64,000 nucleotides of DNA from Pseudomonas aylmerensis (GTDB taxonomy: Bacteria > Pseudomonadota > Gammaproteobacteria > Pseudomonadales > Pseudomonadaceae): the NCBI RefSeq assembly GCF_001702265.1, contig NZ_MAUE01000047.1, positions 1 through 64,000 on the forward strand, written 5' to 3'. The notes below the pieces were generated by a model, which was not told the origin of the DNA, made no database searches, and saw only the letters and a list, made by a program, of their open reading frames with translations. The position numbers were made by a program, and so were the translations under genes. This document shows positions 1-10,919 of the stretch, one piece after another (position 1 is the stretch's first letter; every line of letters begins with the position of its first letter).

Positions 1-117
1 GATTGCGGTGTGTGAAGACGAAATGAACCGAAAGTTCGACGCTCACAAAACACCGAAAGCTATCACATACCCAATTTGCTGAAGCGAGGCCACATGGTCA
101 CGACTCAGTACCCGAAT
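1..117 (+). other. 23S-5S rRNA internal spacer (partial)
   Basis: This is non-coding sequence directly upstream of the 5S gene. It resembles the Pseudomonas 23S-5S transcribed spacer as I remember it, so the 3' end of the 23S gene should lie just left of the window. No open reading frame is supported here. Confidence 0.75.
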
Positions 118-118
118 T

Positions 119-234
119 TCTTGACGACCATAGAGCATTGGAACCACCTGATCCCATCCCGAACTCAGCAGTGAAACGATGCATCGCCGATGGTAGTGTG
201 GGGTTTCCCCATGTGAGAGTAGGTCATCGTCAAG
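119..234 (+). rRNA. rrf: 5S ribosomal RNA
   Basis: The sequence is a full 5S rRNA: the terminal helix pairs CTTGACG at the 5' end with CGTCAAG at the 3' end, and the conserved CCGAACTCAG and GATGGTAGTG segments lie between them. It is the last gene of an rRNA operon whose 16S and 23S genes lie outside the window. Ends are placed by the terminal helix and could shift by one or two bases. Confidence 0.95.
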
Positions 235-246
235 ATTAAATTCCAG

Positions 247-281
247 AACCCCTGTTTGCTAACGCAGACAGGGGTTTTGTT
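247..281 (+). terminator. Rho-independent terminator of the rRNA operon
   Basis: A 13-bp stem (AACCCCTGTTTGC with GCAGACAGGGGTT, one G-T pair) closes a TAAC loop and is followed by a T-rich tail. It lies just after the 5S gene and should end the rRNA transcript. Confidence 0.9.
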
Positions 282-400
282 TTGGGCGGTCGAAAATGCG
301 CCGGGAGGTGGCTGAGACCTTTAGCGCTTATGTCCGGCCTTTCTATGCAATGACCCTGCGCATGGCTATCATGCGTGCCTCATTGTGAGGCGATACTTGC

Positions 401-1360
401 ATGCTGACGTTGTTAAAACTTCTGAAAGACGGCCGATTTCACTCCGGAGAAGCACTTGGCGCCGCCCTGGGCGTCAGTCGAAGTGCAGTCTGGAAACAAC
501 TCCAGCACCTTGAGGCAGAGCTGAACCTGCCGATCCATAAGGTTCGTGGCAAAGGGTATCAATTGGCTTCGCCGCTGGTGTTCTTGAGTGCTGAGGAGAT
601 CGCGCTGTTTGCGCCCTCGTTGGCGTGGCCTGTTCATATTTCCGACTCCATTGACTCTACCAATGCCGAAGCACTGCGTCTTGTCGAGACAGGCTCTGCG
701 GCGCCGTTCCTGGTGCTGGCGGAGCAGCAAACAGCAGGAAGAGGCAGGCGTGGCCGAAAGTGGGTCAGCCCCTTCGCGCAAAATGTGTATTACAGCCTTG
801 TACTGCGTATAGAGGGTGGTCTTCGACAGCTTGAAGGTTTGAGTCTTGTTGTCGGCCTGGCTGTCATGCAGGCCCTGCGTGAGTCGGGTATGCGCGGGGC
901 TGCCTTGAAGTGGCCAAACGATGTGCTGGTTGGGCAGAAAAAAATTGCCGGGATATTGCTGGAATTGGTAGGGGACCCTGCTGATATCTGTCACGTTGTC
1001 CTAGGAATCGGGATCAATGTGAATATGCAGAGGGCTGACGAGGTTGATCAGCAATGGACCTCGGTGCAGCTTGAGACGGGGGCTCCTGTCAATCGTAATG
1101 TCCTGGTGGCCCAACTCGGTTTGCAGTTGCAAAGCTATCTTGATCGTCATAGAGCCGCTGGCTTCGCAGCACTTCAGGCGGAATGGGAGCAGAGTCATGC
1201 GTGGCAGGGCAAGGCGGTATCGCTCATTGCAGGTGTCAACCAAGTGGACGGCGTGGTGCTGGGTGTCGATGGGCAAGGTGCTTTGCGTTTAAGCGTCGAT
1301 GGGGTCGAGAAAATATACAGTGGTGGTGAGTTAAGCCTGAGGTTGCGTGATGATTCTTGA
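401..1360 (+). CDS. birA: Bifunctional biotin ligase / biotin operon repressor BirA
   Basis: BirA activates biotin to biotinyl-5'-AMP and transfers it to the biotin carboxyl carrier protein; as holo-repressor it binds the bio operator. The 319 residues match the full-length family. An N-terminal winged helix-turn-helix (about 1-60) marks the repressor class. The central ligase domain has the biotin/ATP loop GRGRRGRKW (113-121) and KWPND (170-174) followed by the KK pair at 180-181. A small C-terminal SH3-like domain follows. The gene overlaps coaX by 11 bp, so the two cofactor genes are probably co-transcribed. Confidence 0.97.
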   Translation: MLTLLKLLKDGRFHSGEALGAALGVSRSAVWKQLQHLEAELNLPIHKVRGKGYQLASPLVFLSAEEIALFAPSLAWPVHISDSIDSTNAEALRLVETGSAAPFLVLAEQQTAGRGRRGRKWVSPFAQNVYYSLVLRIEGGLRQLEGLSLVVGLAVMQALRESGMRGAALKWPNDVLVGQKKIAGILLELVGDPADICHVVLGIGINVNMQRADEVDQQWTSVQLETGAPVNRNVLVAQLGLQLQSYLDRHRAAGFAALQAEWEQSHAWQGKAVSLIAGVNQVDGVVLGVDGQGALRLSVDGVEKIYSGGELSLRLRDDS

Positions 1361-2099
1361 GCTCGACTGTGGGAATAGCTTTATCAAATGGCGTGTGCTC
1401 GGCTCAGGTGGGGTAGGTGCTTGCGCAGAGGGCGTTGCGGGTTCGGATGTCGCGTTGATAGAAAGCCTGGTGGCGTTGCCTGGCTTGTCGCTGACGCGCT
1501 GCCGGTTGGTGAGCGTTCGTGCCCAGGAAGAAACAAGCAGGCTTGCCGAGGCGCTGGTGGAGGCTTTTGGCGTTGCTGTTTCCTGTGCGGCCTCTGCGCG
1601 TGAAATGGCAGGCGTACGTAACGGCTACGAGGATTTCGAGCGTCTTGGGCTTGATCGGTGGCTGGCAATGTTGGGTGGATTCAAATTGGCTTCAGGTGCC
1701 TGCCTCGTGCTTGATTTTGGTACGGCGGCGACTGCAGATTTTATTGCAGCAGATGGCGAGCACCTCGGCGGCTTTATTTGTCCTGGTATGCCGCTCATGC
1801 GAAACCAGCTGCGTACGCACACGCGCAGGATCCGTTACGACGATGCCGCTGCCGAAAGGGCTCTGGAGCGCCTTTCTCCTGGTCGTACGACCGTAGAGGC
1901 GGTCGAGCGCGGCTGCACGCTGATGCTCAGGGGGTTTGTGTTGACTCAGCTTGAGCAGGCCCGTAGCTACTGGGGTGATGACTTCACTGTGTTCCTGACC
2001 GGTGGAGATGCCGATCTGGTACGAAATGCCGTGCCCCAGGCCCGACTCGTTCCTGACTTGGTTTTTGTCGGGTTGGCGATGGCGTGTCCTTTATCTTGA
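1350..2099 (+). CDS. coaX: Type III pantothenate kinase
   Basis: CoaX phosphorylates pantothenate in the first step of coenzyme A synthesis and is the Pseudomonas replacement for CoaA. The 249-residue protein has the acetate-kinase/hsp70 fold motifs: LELDCGNS with Asp6 at the N terminus, LDFGTAATADF, GGFICPGMPLM and TGGDA near the C terminus. A GTG lies one codon upstream at 1347, but the ATG at 1350 gives the usual MILELDCGN start. It overlaps the birA 3' end and is followed 7 bp later by the SPOR-domain gene. Confidence 0.96.
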   Translation: MILELDCGNSFIKWRVLGSGGVGACAEGVAGSDVALIESLVALPGLSLTRCRLVSVRAQEETSRLAEALVEAFGVAVSCAASAREMAGVRNGYEDFERLGLDRWLAMLGGFKLASGACLVLDFGTAATADFIAADGEHLGGFICPGMPLMRNQLRTHTRRIRYDDAAAERALERLSPGRTTVEAVERGCTLMLRGFVLTQLEQARSYWGDDFTVFLTGGDADLVRNAVPQARLVPDLVFVGLAMACPLS

Positions 2100-2106
2100 G
2101 GTGATT

Positions 2107-2553
2107 ATGCGTTGGCTGTTTTTGCTTTTACTCGTCCTCAACGCCTTCTACTACATTTGGCACCAGCAAGAAGCGCCTCTGCGCGCCAAGGATGTCACGC
2201 CCTTGAGTCTCTATCGGGGTTCCCAGCAGGATATTCGACTGCTGAGTGAATCGTCGGATGCCGTGGTCCGCAGGGATCGGGCAAAAGCGTCCGATGCGCA
2301 AAGCACCTGCTTGTACATCGGCGGCTTTGCGGATCAGCACGAAGCGCAATCTCTCGAGCAGCGTCTCATTAGCCTGGATATAAAGGTCAAGCTTCAGTTG
2401 CTGAGTGCGCCCGACGTCTCGGGTTACTGGCTTCGCGTAGCCCCGGAAAGCCGACGCCTGGCAGATGATCTGCCCTTTGAAAACCTTGCTAAGGAATTCA
2501 ATGAGTTAAAACATAAAATAATGCTGTGCGAAGGCATTGCAACTCTCGAATAG
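2107..2553 (+). CDS. SPOR-domain inner-membrane protein
   Basis: A 148-residue protein with one N-terminal membrane anchor (MRWLFLLLLVLNAFYYIW) and a C-terminal SPOR-like domain around residues 65-125 (YIGGFADQHEAQSLEQRL, then YWLRVAP). SPOR domains bind denuded peptidoglycan, often at division sites. The ATG at 2107 is preferred over an in-frame start at 2002, which would run through the end of coaX and would put the anchor in mid-protein. The birA-coaX-SPOR order is conserved in Pseudomonas, but this protein's own function is not known to me. Confidence 0.85.
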   Translation: MRWLFLLLLVLNAFYYIWHQQEAPLRAKDVTPLSLYRGSQQDIRLLSESSDAVVRRDRAKASDAQSTCLYIGGFADQHEAQSLEQRLISLDIKVKLQLLSAPDVSGYWLRVAPESRRLADDLPFENLAKEFNELKHKIMLCEGIATLE

Positions 2554-2565
2554 TTTGCATAGAAT
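2537..2565 (+). promoter_or_regulatory. Candidate sigma70 promoter upstream of the tRNA cluster
   Basis: TTGCAA (2537-2542) and TAGAAT (2560-2565) are separated by exactly 17 bp and followed by a GC-rich discriminator. It overlaps the end of the SPOR gene and may act with the stronger promoter at 2655 to express the tRNA genes. Confidence 0.45.
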
Positions 2566-2654
2566 GGCGCCCGCTTCGCAGTGAAGACCTTTAAGGCCTT
2601 CAGTGAGAAGCGAGGTCAACGCAGCTAACCTCATATTTTTAAATGAGAAAATGC

Positions 2655-2682
2655 TTGACAGAAGGCCGGCGTGATGTAGAAT
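2655..2682 (+). promoter_or_regulatory. Promoter of the tRNA-Tyr-Gly-Thr cluster
   Basis: A consensus -35 TTGACA (2655-2660) and -10 TAGAAT (2677-2682) are 16 bp apart. The GC-rich discriminator CCGGCTCGC lies between the -10 box and the tRNA-Tyr gene, typical of stringently controlled stable-RNA promoters. Confidence 0.8.
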
Positions 2683-2695
2683 GCCGGCTCGCTTA

Positions 2696-2780
<85 letters not shown>

Positions 2781-2804
2781 TTTTTAGCGTGAGCTGCAAG
2801 CTCC

Positions 2805-2878
<74 letters not shown>

Positions 2879-2904
2879 AGTTTGCAGGTTGTGCACGGTG
2901 TTTT

Positions 2905-2980
2905 GCTCTTGTAGCTCAGTTGGTAGAGCACACCCTTGGTAAGGGTGAGGTCAGCGGTTCAAATCCGCTCAAGAGCTCCA
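2905..2980 (+). tRNA. thrT: tRNA-Thr (GGT)
   Basis: A 76-nt cloverleaf with acceptor GCTCTTG/CAAGAGC, D-arm TAGCTCAGTTGGTAGAGCA, anticodon GGT (CTTGGTAAG) and encoded CCA. In E. coli and P. aeruginosa this gene is followed by tufB; here it is followed by a terminator. Confidence 0.97.
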
Positions 2981-2986
2981 TATAAC

Positions 2987-3017
2987 AAGGCAGATATGAA
3001 AATATCTGCCTTTGTTT
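2987..3017 (+). terminator. Rho-independent terminator after tRNA-Thr
   Basis: A perfect 11-bp stem (AAGGCAGATAT with ATATCTGCCTT) closes a GAAA tetraloop and is followed by TGTTTT. It ends the Tyr-Gly-Thr tRNA transcript and separates it from the tRNA-Trp/secE promoter. Confidence 0.9.
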
Positions 3018-3092
3018 TAACAGCTGCCTCGGCTTGATTGTGTTGTGCTTGGCTTTGTTGCTGGGTGTTTTCAAGTCTCTAGGGGTTGGTTG

Positions 3093-3121
3093 TTGTAAAG
3101 TCTTTTTCAGGCCTGCATAAT
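3093..3121 (+). promoter_or_regulatory. Promoter of tRNA-Trp-secE-nusG
   Basis: TTGTAA (3093-3098) and CATAAT (3116-3121) are 17 bp apart, about 21 bp before the tRNA-Trp gene. With a terminator upstream, this promoter is needed to express tRNA-Trp, secE and nusG. Confidence 0.65.
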
Positions 3122-3141
3122 GGTCGGCCTGATTTTGTTTT

Positions 3142-3217
3142 AGGTCAGTAGCTCAATTGGCAGAGCGACGGTCTCCAAAACCGTAGGTTGGGGGTTCGAT
3201 TCCCTCCTGACCTGCCA
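3142..3217 (+). tRNA. trpT: tRNA-Trp (CCA)
   Basis: A 76-nt cloverleaf with acceptor AGGTCAG/CTGACCT, anticodon CCA (CTCCAAAA), T-loop GTTCGATTC and encoded GCCA end. It lies 45 bp before secE and is probably processed from the same transcript. Confidence 0.97.
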
Positions 3218-3262
3218 GATTCACGTGGTGTGTCTGGCTTTCTTTTCACAGGATCTTCATAG

Positions 3263-3631
3263 ATGACTCCTAAGGCTGAAGCTCAAAGCTCTCGTTTCGA
3301 TCTCGTCAAGTGGCTCGCCGTAGTCGCATTGGTGGTCGTAGGCGTTGTTGGCAATCAGTACTACTCTGCTTCGCCGATCCTGTACCGCGTCCTCGCTTTG
3401 CTCGCCCTTGCTGCTGTAGCTGCCTTTGTAGGCCTGCAGACTGCTAAAGGCAAGTCGTTCGCGGTCCTGGTAAAGGAAGCTCGCACCGAAATCCGTAAAG
3501 TCGTTTGGCCGACTCGCCAAGAAACCACGCAGACCACGTTGATCGTTGTGGCTGTTGTTCTGGTTATGGCGTTGCTGTTGTGGGGGCTTGATTCCCTGCT
3601 CGGCTGGCTTGTTTCCTTGATTGTTGGCTAA
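3263..3631 (+). CDS. secE: Preprotein translocase subunit SecE
   Basis: SecE clamps the SecYEG channel in the inner membrane. The 122-residue protein has the three-segment gamma-proteobacterial architecture: two hydrophobic segments near 16-34 and 37-54, the conserved amphipathic region EIRKVVWPTRQET (about 78-90) and a final membrane span (about 92-112). It is followed 9 bp later by nusG, as in nearly all bacteria; secY is in this window at 29 kb. Confidence 0.98.
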   Translation: MTPKAEAQSSRFDLVKWLAVVALVVVGVVGNQYYSASPILYRVLALLALAAVAAFVGLQTAKGKSFAVLVKEARTEIRKVVWPTRQETTQTTLIVVAVVLVMALLLWGLDSLLGWLVSLIVG

Positions 3632-3640
3632 GGGTGTCCC

Positions 3641-4174
3641 GTGGCTAAGCGTTGGTACGTTGTGCATGCTTACTCGGGTTACGAGAAGCATGTTATGCGC
3701 TCTTTGCTAGAGCGCGTAAAGCTCGCAGGCATGGAAGATGGCTTCGGCGAAATTCTGGTTCCCACTGAAGAAGTGGTTGAAATGCGGAATGGCCAGAAGC
3801 GTAAAAGCGAACGCAAGTTCTTCCCTGGCTACGTGCTGGTTCAGATGGACATGAATGAAGGTACTTGGCACTTGGTCAAGGACACTCCTCGTGTCATGGG
3901 TTTTATCGGCGGTACTGCTGATAAGCCTGCTCCGATCACCGACAAAGAGGCAGAAGCAATTCTGCGTCGTGTTGCTGACGGTAGCGACAAGCCCAAGCCG
4001 AAGACTTTGTTCGAACCGGGTGAGGTTGTTCGTGTCACAGATGGTCCGTTTGCTGATTTCAACGGCACCGTCGAAGAAGTTAACTACGAAAAGAGCCGGA
4101 TCCAAGTGGCAGTGCTCATTTTCGGTCGCTCTACTCCGGTAGAGTTGGAGTTCAGCCAGGTCGAGAAGGTCTAG
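3641..4174 (+). CDS. nusG: Transcription termination/antitermination factor NusG
   Basis: NusG binds RNA polymerase, suppresses pausing and couples it to Rho or the ribosome. The 177-residue protein has the NGN domain (WYVVHAYSGYEKHV, then FFPGYVLVQM and VMGFIGG) and a C-terminal KOW domain (GEVVRVTDGPFADFNGTVEEV). Translation starts at a GTG, giving the usual MAKRWYVVHAYSG. It is co-transcribed with secE and followed by a terminator. Confidence 0.98.
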   Translation: MAKRWYVVHAYSGYEKHVMRSLLERVKLAGMEDGFGEILVPTEEVVEMRNGQKRKSERKFFPGYVLVQMDMNEGTWHLVKDTPRVMGFIGGTADKPAPITDKEAEAILRRVADGSDKPKPKTLFEPGEVVRVTDGPFADFNGTVEEVNYEKSRIQVAVLIFGRSTPVELEFSQVEKV

Positions 4175-4189
4175 CTGGGCAAGCATCCC

Positions 4190-4219
4190 AACCCCGCAGC
4201 CTTAGGCTGTGGGGTTTTG
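4190..4219 (+). terminator. Rho-independent terminator after nusG
   Basis: A 12-bp stem (AACCCCGCAGCC with GGCTGTGGGGTT) closes a short TTA loop and leads into TTG-rich sequence. It separates secE-nusG from the rplKAJL-rpoBC operon, though some readthrough is likely because no strong promoter is obvious before rplK. Confidence 0.75.
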
Positions 4220-4247
4220 TCGTCACTGGGATAAACGCGCAAGTAAC

Positions 4248-4276
4248 CGGGGAGCCTTTCGAGGCGTTAGAACCCG
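4248..4276 (+). promoter_or_regulatory. Candidate ribosomal protein L1 mRNA-binding site (L11 operon leader)
   Basis: Just upstream of rplK the RNA can fold as stem CGGG/CCCG, an asymmetric internal loop (GA opposite GTTAGAA), stem GCCT/AGGC and a TTCG loop. Two short helices around an asymmetric loop is the architecture of L1 sites in 23S rRNA and in L11-operon leaders of other bacteria, where L1 represses translation. This is inferred from shape and position only. Confidence 0.5.
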
Positions 4277-4291
4277 TAATTGGAGTGCCTC

Positions 4292-4723
4292 ATGGCCAAG
4301 AAGATTACCGCTTACATCAAGCTGCAAGTGAAGGCCGCTCAGGCCAACCCTAGCCCACCCGTCGGTCCAGCTCTGGGTCAGCACGGCGTGAACATCATGG
4401 AATTCTGCAAGGCCTTCAACGCCCGTACTCAGGGTCTTGAGCCAGGTCTGCCGACTCCAGTGATCATCACTGTATACAGCGACCGTAGCTTCACTTTCGA
4501 AACCAAGTCGACCCCGGCTTCGGTTCTGCTGAAGAAAGCTGCTGGTCTGACTAGCGGTTCCGCTCGTCCTAACACCGTTAAGGTTGGCACCGTGACTCGT
4601 GCTCAGCTGGAAGAAATCGCGAAAACCAAAAACGCGGATCTGACTGCAGCTGATATGGATGCAGCCGTGCGTACCATCGCCGGTTCTGCTCGTAGCATGG
4701 GCCTTAACGTGGAGGGTGTGTAA
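4292..4723 (+). CDS. rplK: 50S ribosomal protein L11
   Basis: L11 binds the GTPase-associated centre of 23S rRNA, and its N-terminal domain contacts elongation factors and RelA. The 143 residues match the family length, beginning MAKKITAYIKLQVKAAQANP with the proline-rich PSPPVGPALGQHGVNIMEF segment. The ATG at 4292 has a GGAG site 6 bp upstream, so an in-frame TTG at 4280 is not used. It overlaps rplA by one base (TAATG), coupling the two genes. Confidence 0.98.
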   Translation: MAKKITAYIKLQVKAAQANPSPPVGPALGQHGVNIMEFCKAFNARTQGLEPGLPTPVIITVYSDRSFTFETKSTPASVLLKKAAGLTSGSARPNTVKVGTVTRAQLEEIAKTKNADLTAADMDAAVRTIAGSARSMGLNVEGV

Positions 4724-5418
4724 TGGCTAAGCTGACCAAGCGCCAAAAGGCTATCGCCGGCAAAATCGAAGCAGGCAAGTCCTACAACTTTGTAGACGCT
4801 GCTGCCCTGCTGACCGAGCTGTCGACTGTCAAGTTCAGCGAGTCCGTTGACGTTGCTGTAAACCTGGGTGTTGACCCACGTAAATCTGACCAGGTCGTTC
4901 GTAGCGCAACTGTGCTGCCACACGGTACCGGTAAGACTGTACGTGTAGCTGTCTTCACCCAAGGCCCGGCAGCTGAAGCTGCTCTGGCCGCCGGCGCTGA
5001 CCGCGTTGGCATGGACGACCTGGCTGCTGAAATGAAAGGCGGCGACCTGAACTACGACGTAGTTATTGCTTCCCCGGATGCAATGCGCGTTGTAGGTCAG
5101 TTGGGTCAGATCCTCGGTCCACGTGGTCTGATGCCTAACCCGAAAGTCGGCACCGTGACTCCAGACGTAGCTACCGCGGTTAAAAACGCCAAGGCTGGTC
5201 AGGTTCGTTATCGCACCGACAAAAACGGCATCATTCACACCTCCGTTGGCAAGGTCGGCTTCGACGCCGTCAAGCTGAAGGAAAACGTTGAAGCCCTGAT
5301 CGCTGATCTGAAGCGTATCAAGCCAGCTTCCTCGAAAGGTATCTACGTCAAGCGCGTTACCCTGAGCACCACTATGGGCCCAGGTCTGGTCATCGACCAA
5401 GGCTCGCTGGACGTATAA
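4723..5418 (+). CDS. rplA: 50S ribosomal protein L1
   Basis: L1 forms the mobile L1 stalk at the ribosomal E site and is the translational repressor of its own operon. The 231-residue sequence has the family hallmark GRLGPRGLMPNPK-type motif (here ILGPRGLMPNPKVGTVT, about 130-146). It starts within the stop codon of rplK, so translation is coupled, and is followed by a 199-bp leader before rplJ. Confidence 0.98.
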   Translation: MAKLTKRQKAIAGKIEAGKSYNFVDAAALLTELSTVKFSESVDVAVNLGVDPRKSDQVVRSATVLPHGTGKTVRVAVFTQGPAAEAALAAGADRVGMDDLAAEMKGGDLNYDVVIASPDAMRVVGQLGQILGPRGLMPNPKVGTVTPDVATAVKNAKAGQVRYRTDKNGIIHTSVGKVGFDAVKLKENVEALIADLKRIKPASSKGIYVKRVTLSTTMGPGLVIDQGSLDV

Positions 5419-5425
5419 GACACAG

Positions 5426-5449
5426 ATTGGCGCGAGAGATTGCGCCAAT
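5426..5449 (+). terminator. Hairpin between rplA and rplJ
   Basis: A perfect 8-bp stem (ATTGGCGC with GCGCCAAT) follows the rplA stop by 7 bp and precedes an A-rich stretch rather than a T tract. It could be a weak terminator, a processing site or a 3'-end stabiliser. The class is uncertain. Confidence 0.45.
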
Positions 5450-5482
5450 TGAAAAAATTGGGGTCCCTGCCTGGCGGGGGCT

Positions 5483-5565
5483 ATCCAAGACCGTAGGCGG
5501 CGCAAGTCTTAAACCACAAGCCTACGCAGATGGTGCTCCCGGTTCCTTACCGAATCAGACACCAA
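5483..5565 (+). promoter_or_regulatory. L10 leader: autoregulatory mRNA element upstream of rplJ
   Basis: The segment carries complementary GTAGGC (5493-5498) and GCCTAC (5520-5525) blocks and the characteristic AGATGGTGCTCCCGGTT stretch of L10 leaders. In this family the L10-(L7/L12) complex binds the leader and represses rplJ-rplL translation. The boundaries are approximate because I folded it by eye. Confidence 0.7.
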
Positions 5566-5617
5566 AACGACATCCGGCTTCGGCCAGATGAAACGGTAAC
5601 AAGCAGGAGTTAAACCC

Positions 5618-6118
5618 GTGGCAATTAATCTCGAAGACAAGAAGGCCATCGTCGCTGAAGTCAACGAGGCTGCCAAAGCTGCTCTGTCCGCTGTCGTGGC
5701 TGATGCCCGTGGTGTGACAGTAGGCGCTATGACCGGACTCCGTAAAGAGGCTCGTGAAGCTGGCGTATACGTACGTGTTGTACGTAACACCCTGCTCAAG
5801 CGCGCTGTTGCTGACACTGAATACAGTGTTCTCAACGACGTGTTCACCGGCCCGACTCTGATCGCGTTCTCCAAAGAACATCCAGGCGCTGCTGCCCGTT
5901 TGTTCAAAGAATTCGCCAAGAGTCAGGATAAGTTCGAGATCAAGGCAGCTGCGTTCGAGGGCAAGTTCCTCGCAGCTAACCAAATCGACGTACTGGCAAC
6001 ACTGCCGACCCGCGACGAAGCCATTTCGCAGCTGATGAGCGTGATTCAAGGCGCTACCAGCAAGCTGGCTCGTACTCTGGCTGCAGTTCGCGAGCAAAAA
6101 GAAGCTGCCGCAGCCTAA
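5618..6118 (+). CDS. rplJ: 50S ribosomal protein L10
   Basis: L10 is the base of the ribosomal stalk and anchors L7/L12 dimers through its C-terminal helix. The 166-residue protein begins MAINLEDKKAIVAEVNE and keeps the conserved YVRVVRNTLLKRA segment. The start is a GTG preceded by AGGAG at 5605-5609. It follows the L10 leader, and rplL lies 78 bp downstream. Confidence 0.98.
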   Translation: MAINLEDKKAIVAEVNEAAKAALSAVVADARGVTVGAMTGLRKEAREAGVYVRVVRNTLLKRAVADTEYSVLNDVFTGPTLIAFSKEHPGAAARLFKEFAKSQDKFEIKAAAFEGKFLAANQIDVLATLPTRDEAISQLMSVIQGATSKLARTLAAVREQKEAAAA

Positions 6119-6196
6119 GGCTGAGCGACTTCTCTCGCGTATTTTTGTTTATTTCGATGGCCGCGTAGGCCGTCCCCCAATTCAGGAAATACAGCA

Positions 6197-6562
6197 ATGT
6201 CTATCTCCCAAGACGATATCCTCAACGCCGTAGCTGAAATGTCGGTTCTGCAGGTTGTTGAGCTGATCAAAGCTTTCGAAGAAAAATTCGGCGTTTCCGC
6301 TGCCGCTGCTTCCGCTGGCCCAGCTGCTGCTGCTGCCGTTGTTGAAGAGCAAACCGAATTCAACGTCATGCTGACCGAAGCTGGCGAGAAGAAAGTAAAC
6401 GTGATCAAGGCAGTACGTGAACTGACCGGTCTGGGCCTGAAAGAAGCCAAGGCTGTAGTTGACGGCGCTCCTGCCCTGGTTCTGGAAGCTGTTGCCAAAG
6501 ACGCAGCTGACAAAGCCAAAGCAGTACTGGAAGAAGCAGGCGCTAAAGTCGAGCTGAAGTAA
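6197..6562 (+). CDS. rplL: 50S ribosomal protein L7/L12
   Basis: L7/L12 forms the flexible stalk that recruits translational GTPases. The 121-residue acidic protein has the N-terminal dimerisation domain (about 1-33), an alanine-rich hinge (about 35-50) and the conserved C-terminal domain with KVNVIKAVRELTGLGLKEAK. It is separated from rpoB by a 219-bp spacer with an attenuator-like hairpin. Confidence 0.98.
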   Translation: MSISQDDILNAVAEMSVLQVVELIKAFEEKFGVSAAAASAGPAAAAAVVEEQTEFNVMLTEAGEKKVNVIKAVRELTGLGLKEAKAVVDGAPALVLEAVAKDAADKAKAVLEEAGAKVELK

Positions 6563-6608
6563 GCATCGACCTTGCGTCTCCAGCCCAAGCGTTAAGCTGA
6601 AGGCTGAT

Positions 6609-6637
6609 GGCTGGTGGCTCTTGCCACCGGCCTTTTT
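6609..6637 (+). terminator. Attenuator-like terminator between rplL and rpoB
   Basis: A 10-bp stem (GGCTGGTGGC with GCCACCGGCC) with a TCTT loop is followed by TTTTT. In E. coli a partial terminator at this place reduces rpoBC transcription relative to ribosomal proteins; the same role is inferred here because no new promoter for rpoB is evident. Confidence 0.75.
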
Positions 6638-6781
6638 CCGTTCTTGGCTGTCGACTCGGTCGCCGCCATTAACGCGCTGTAGCCACCCGATGCGGTGGTG
6701 CAAACCATGGGGTTTGCAAGATTTTCTGGCTGCTCCCGTCGGAGGGGCCAAACAAGCAGGTGACCAAGCTGGGGAACGCTG

Positions 6782-10855
<4,074 letters not shown>

Positions 10856-10919
10856 CACGTGACGCGAATCGAGAGCGGGGCCGTTTAGCCCGCTCTCTGC
10901 TCCGCCAGGAGGAAAGGCC

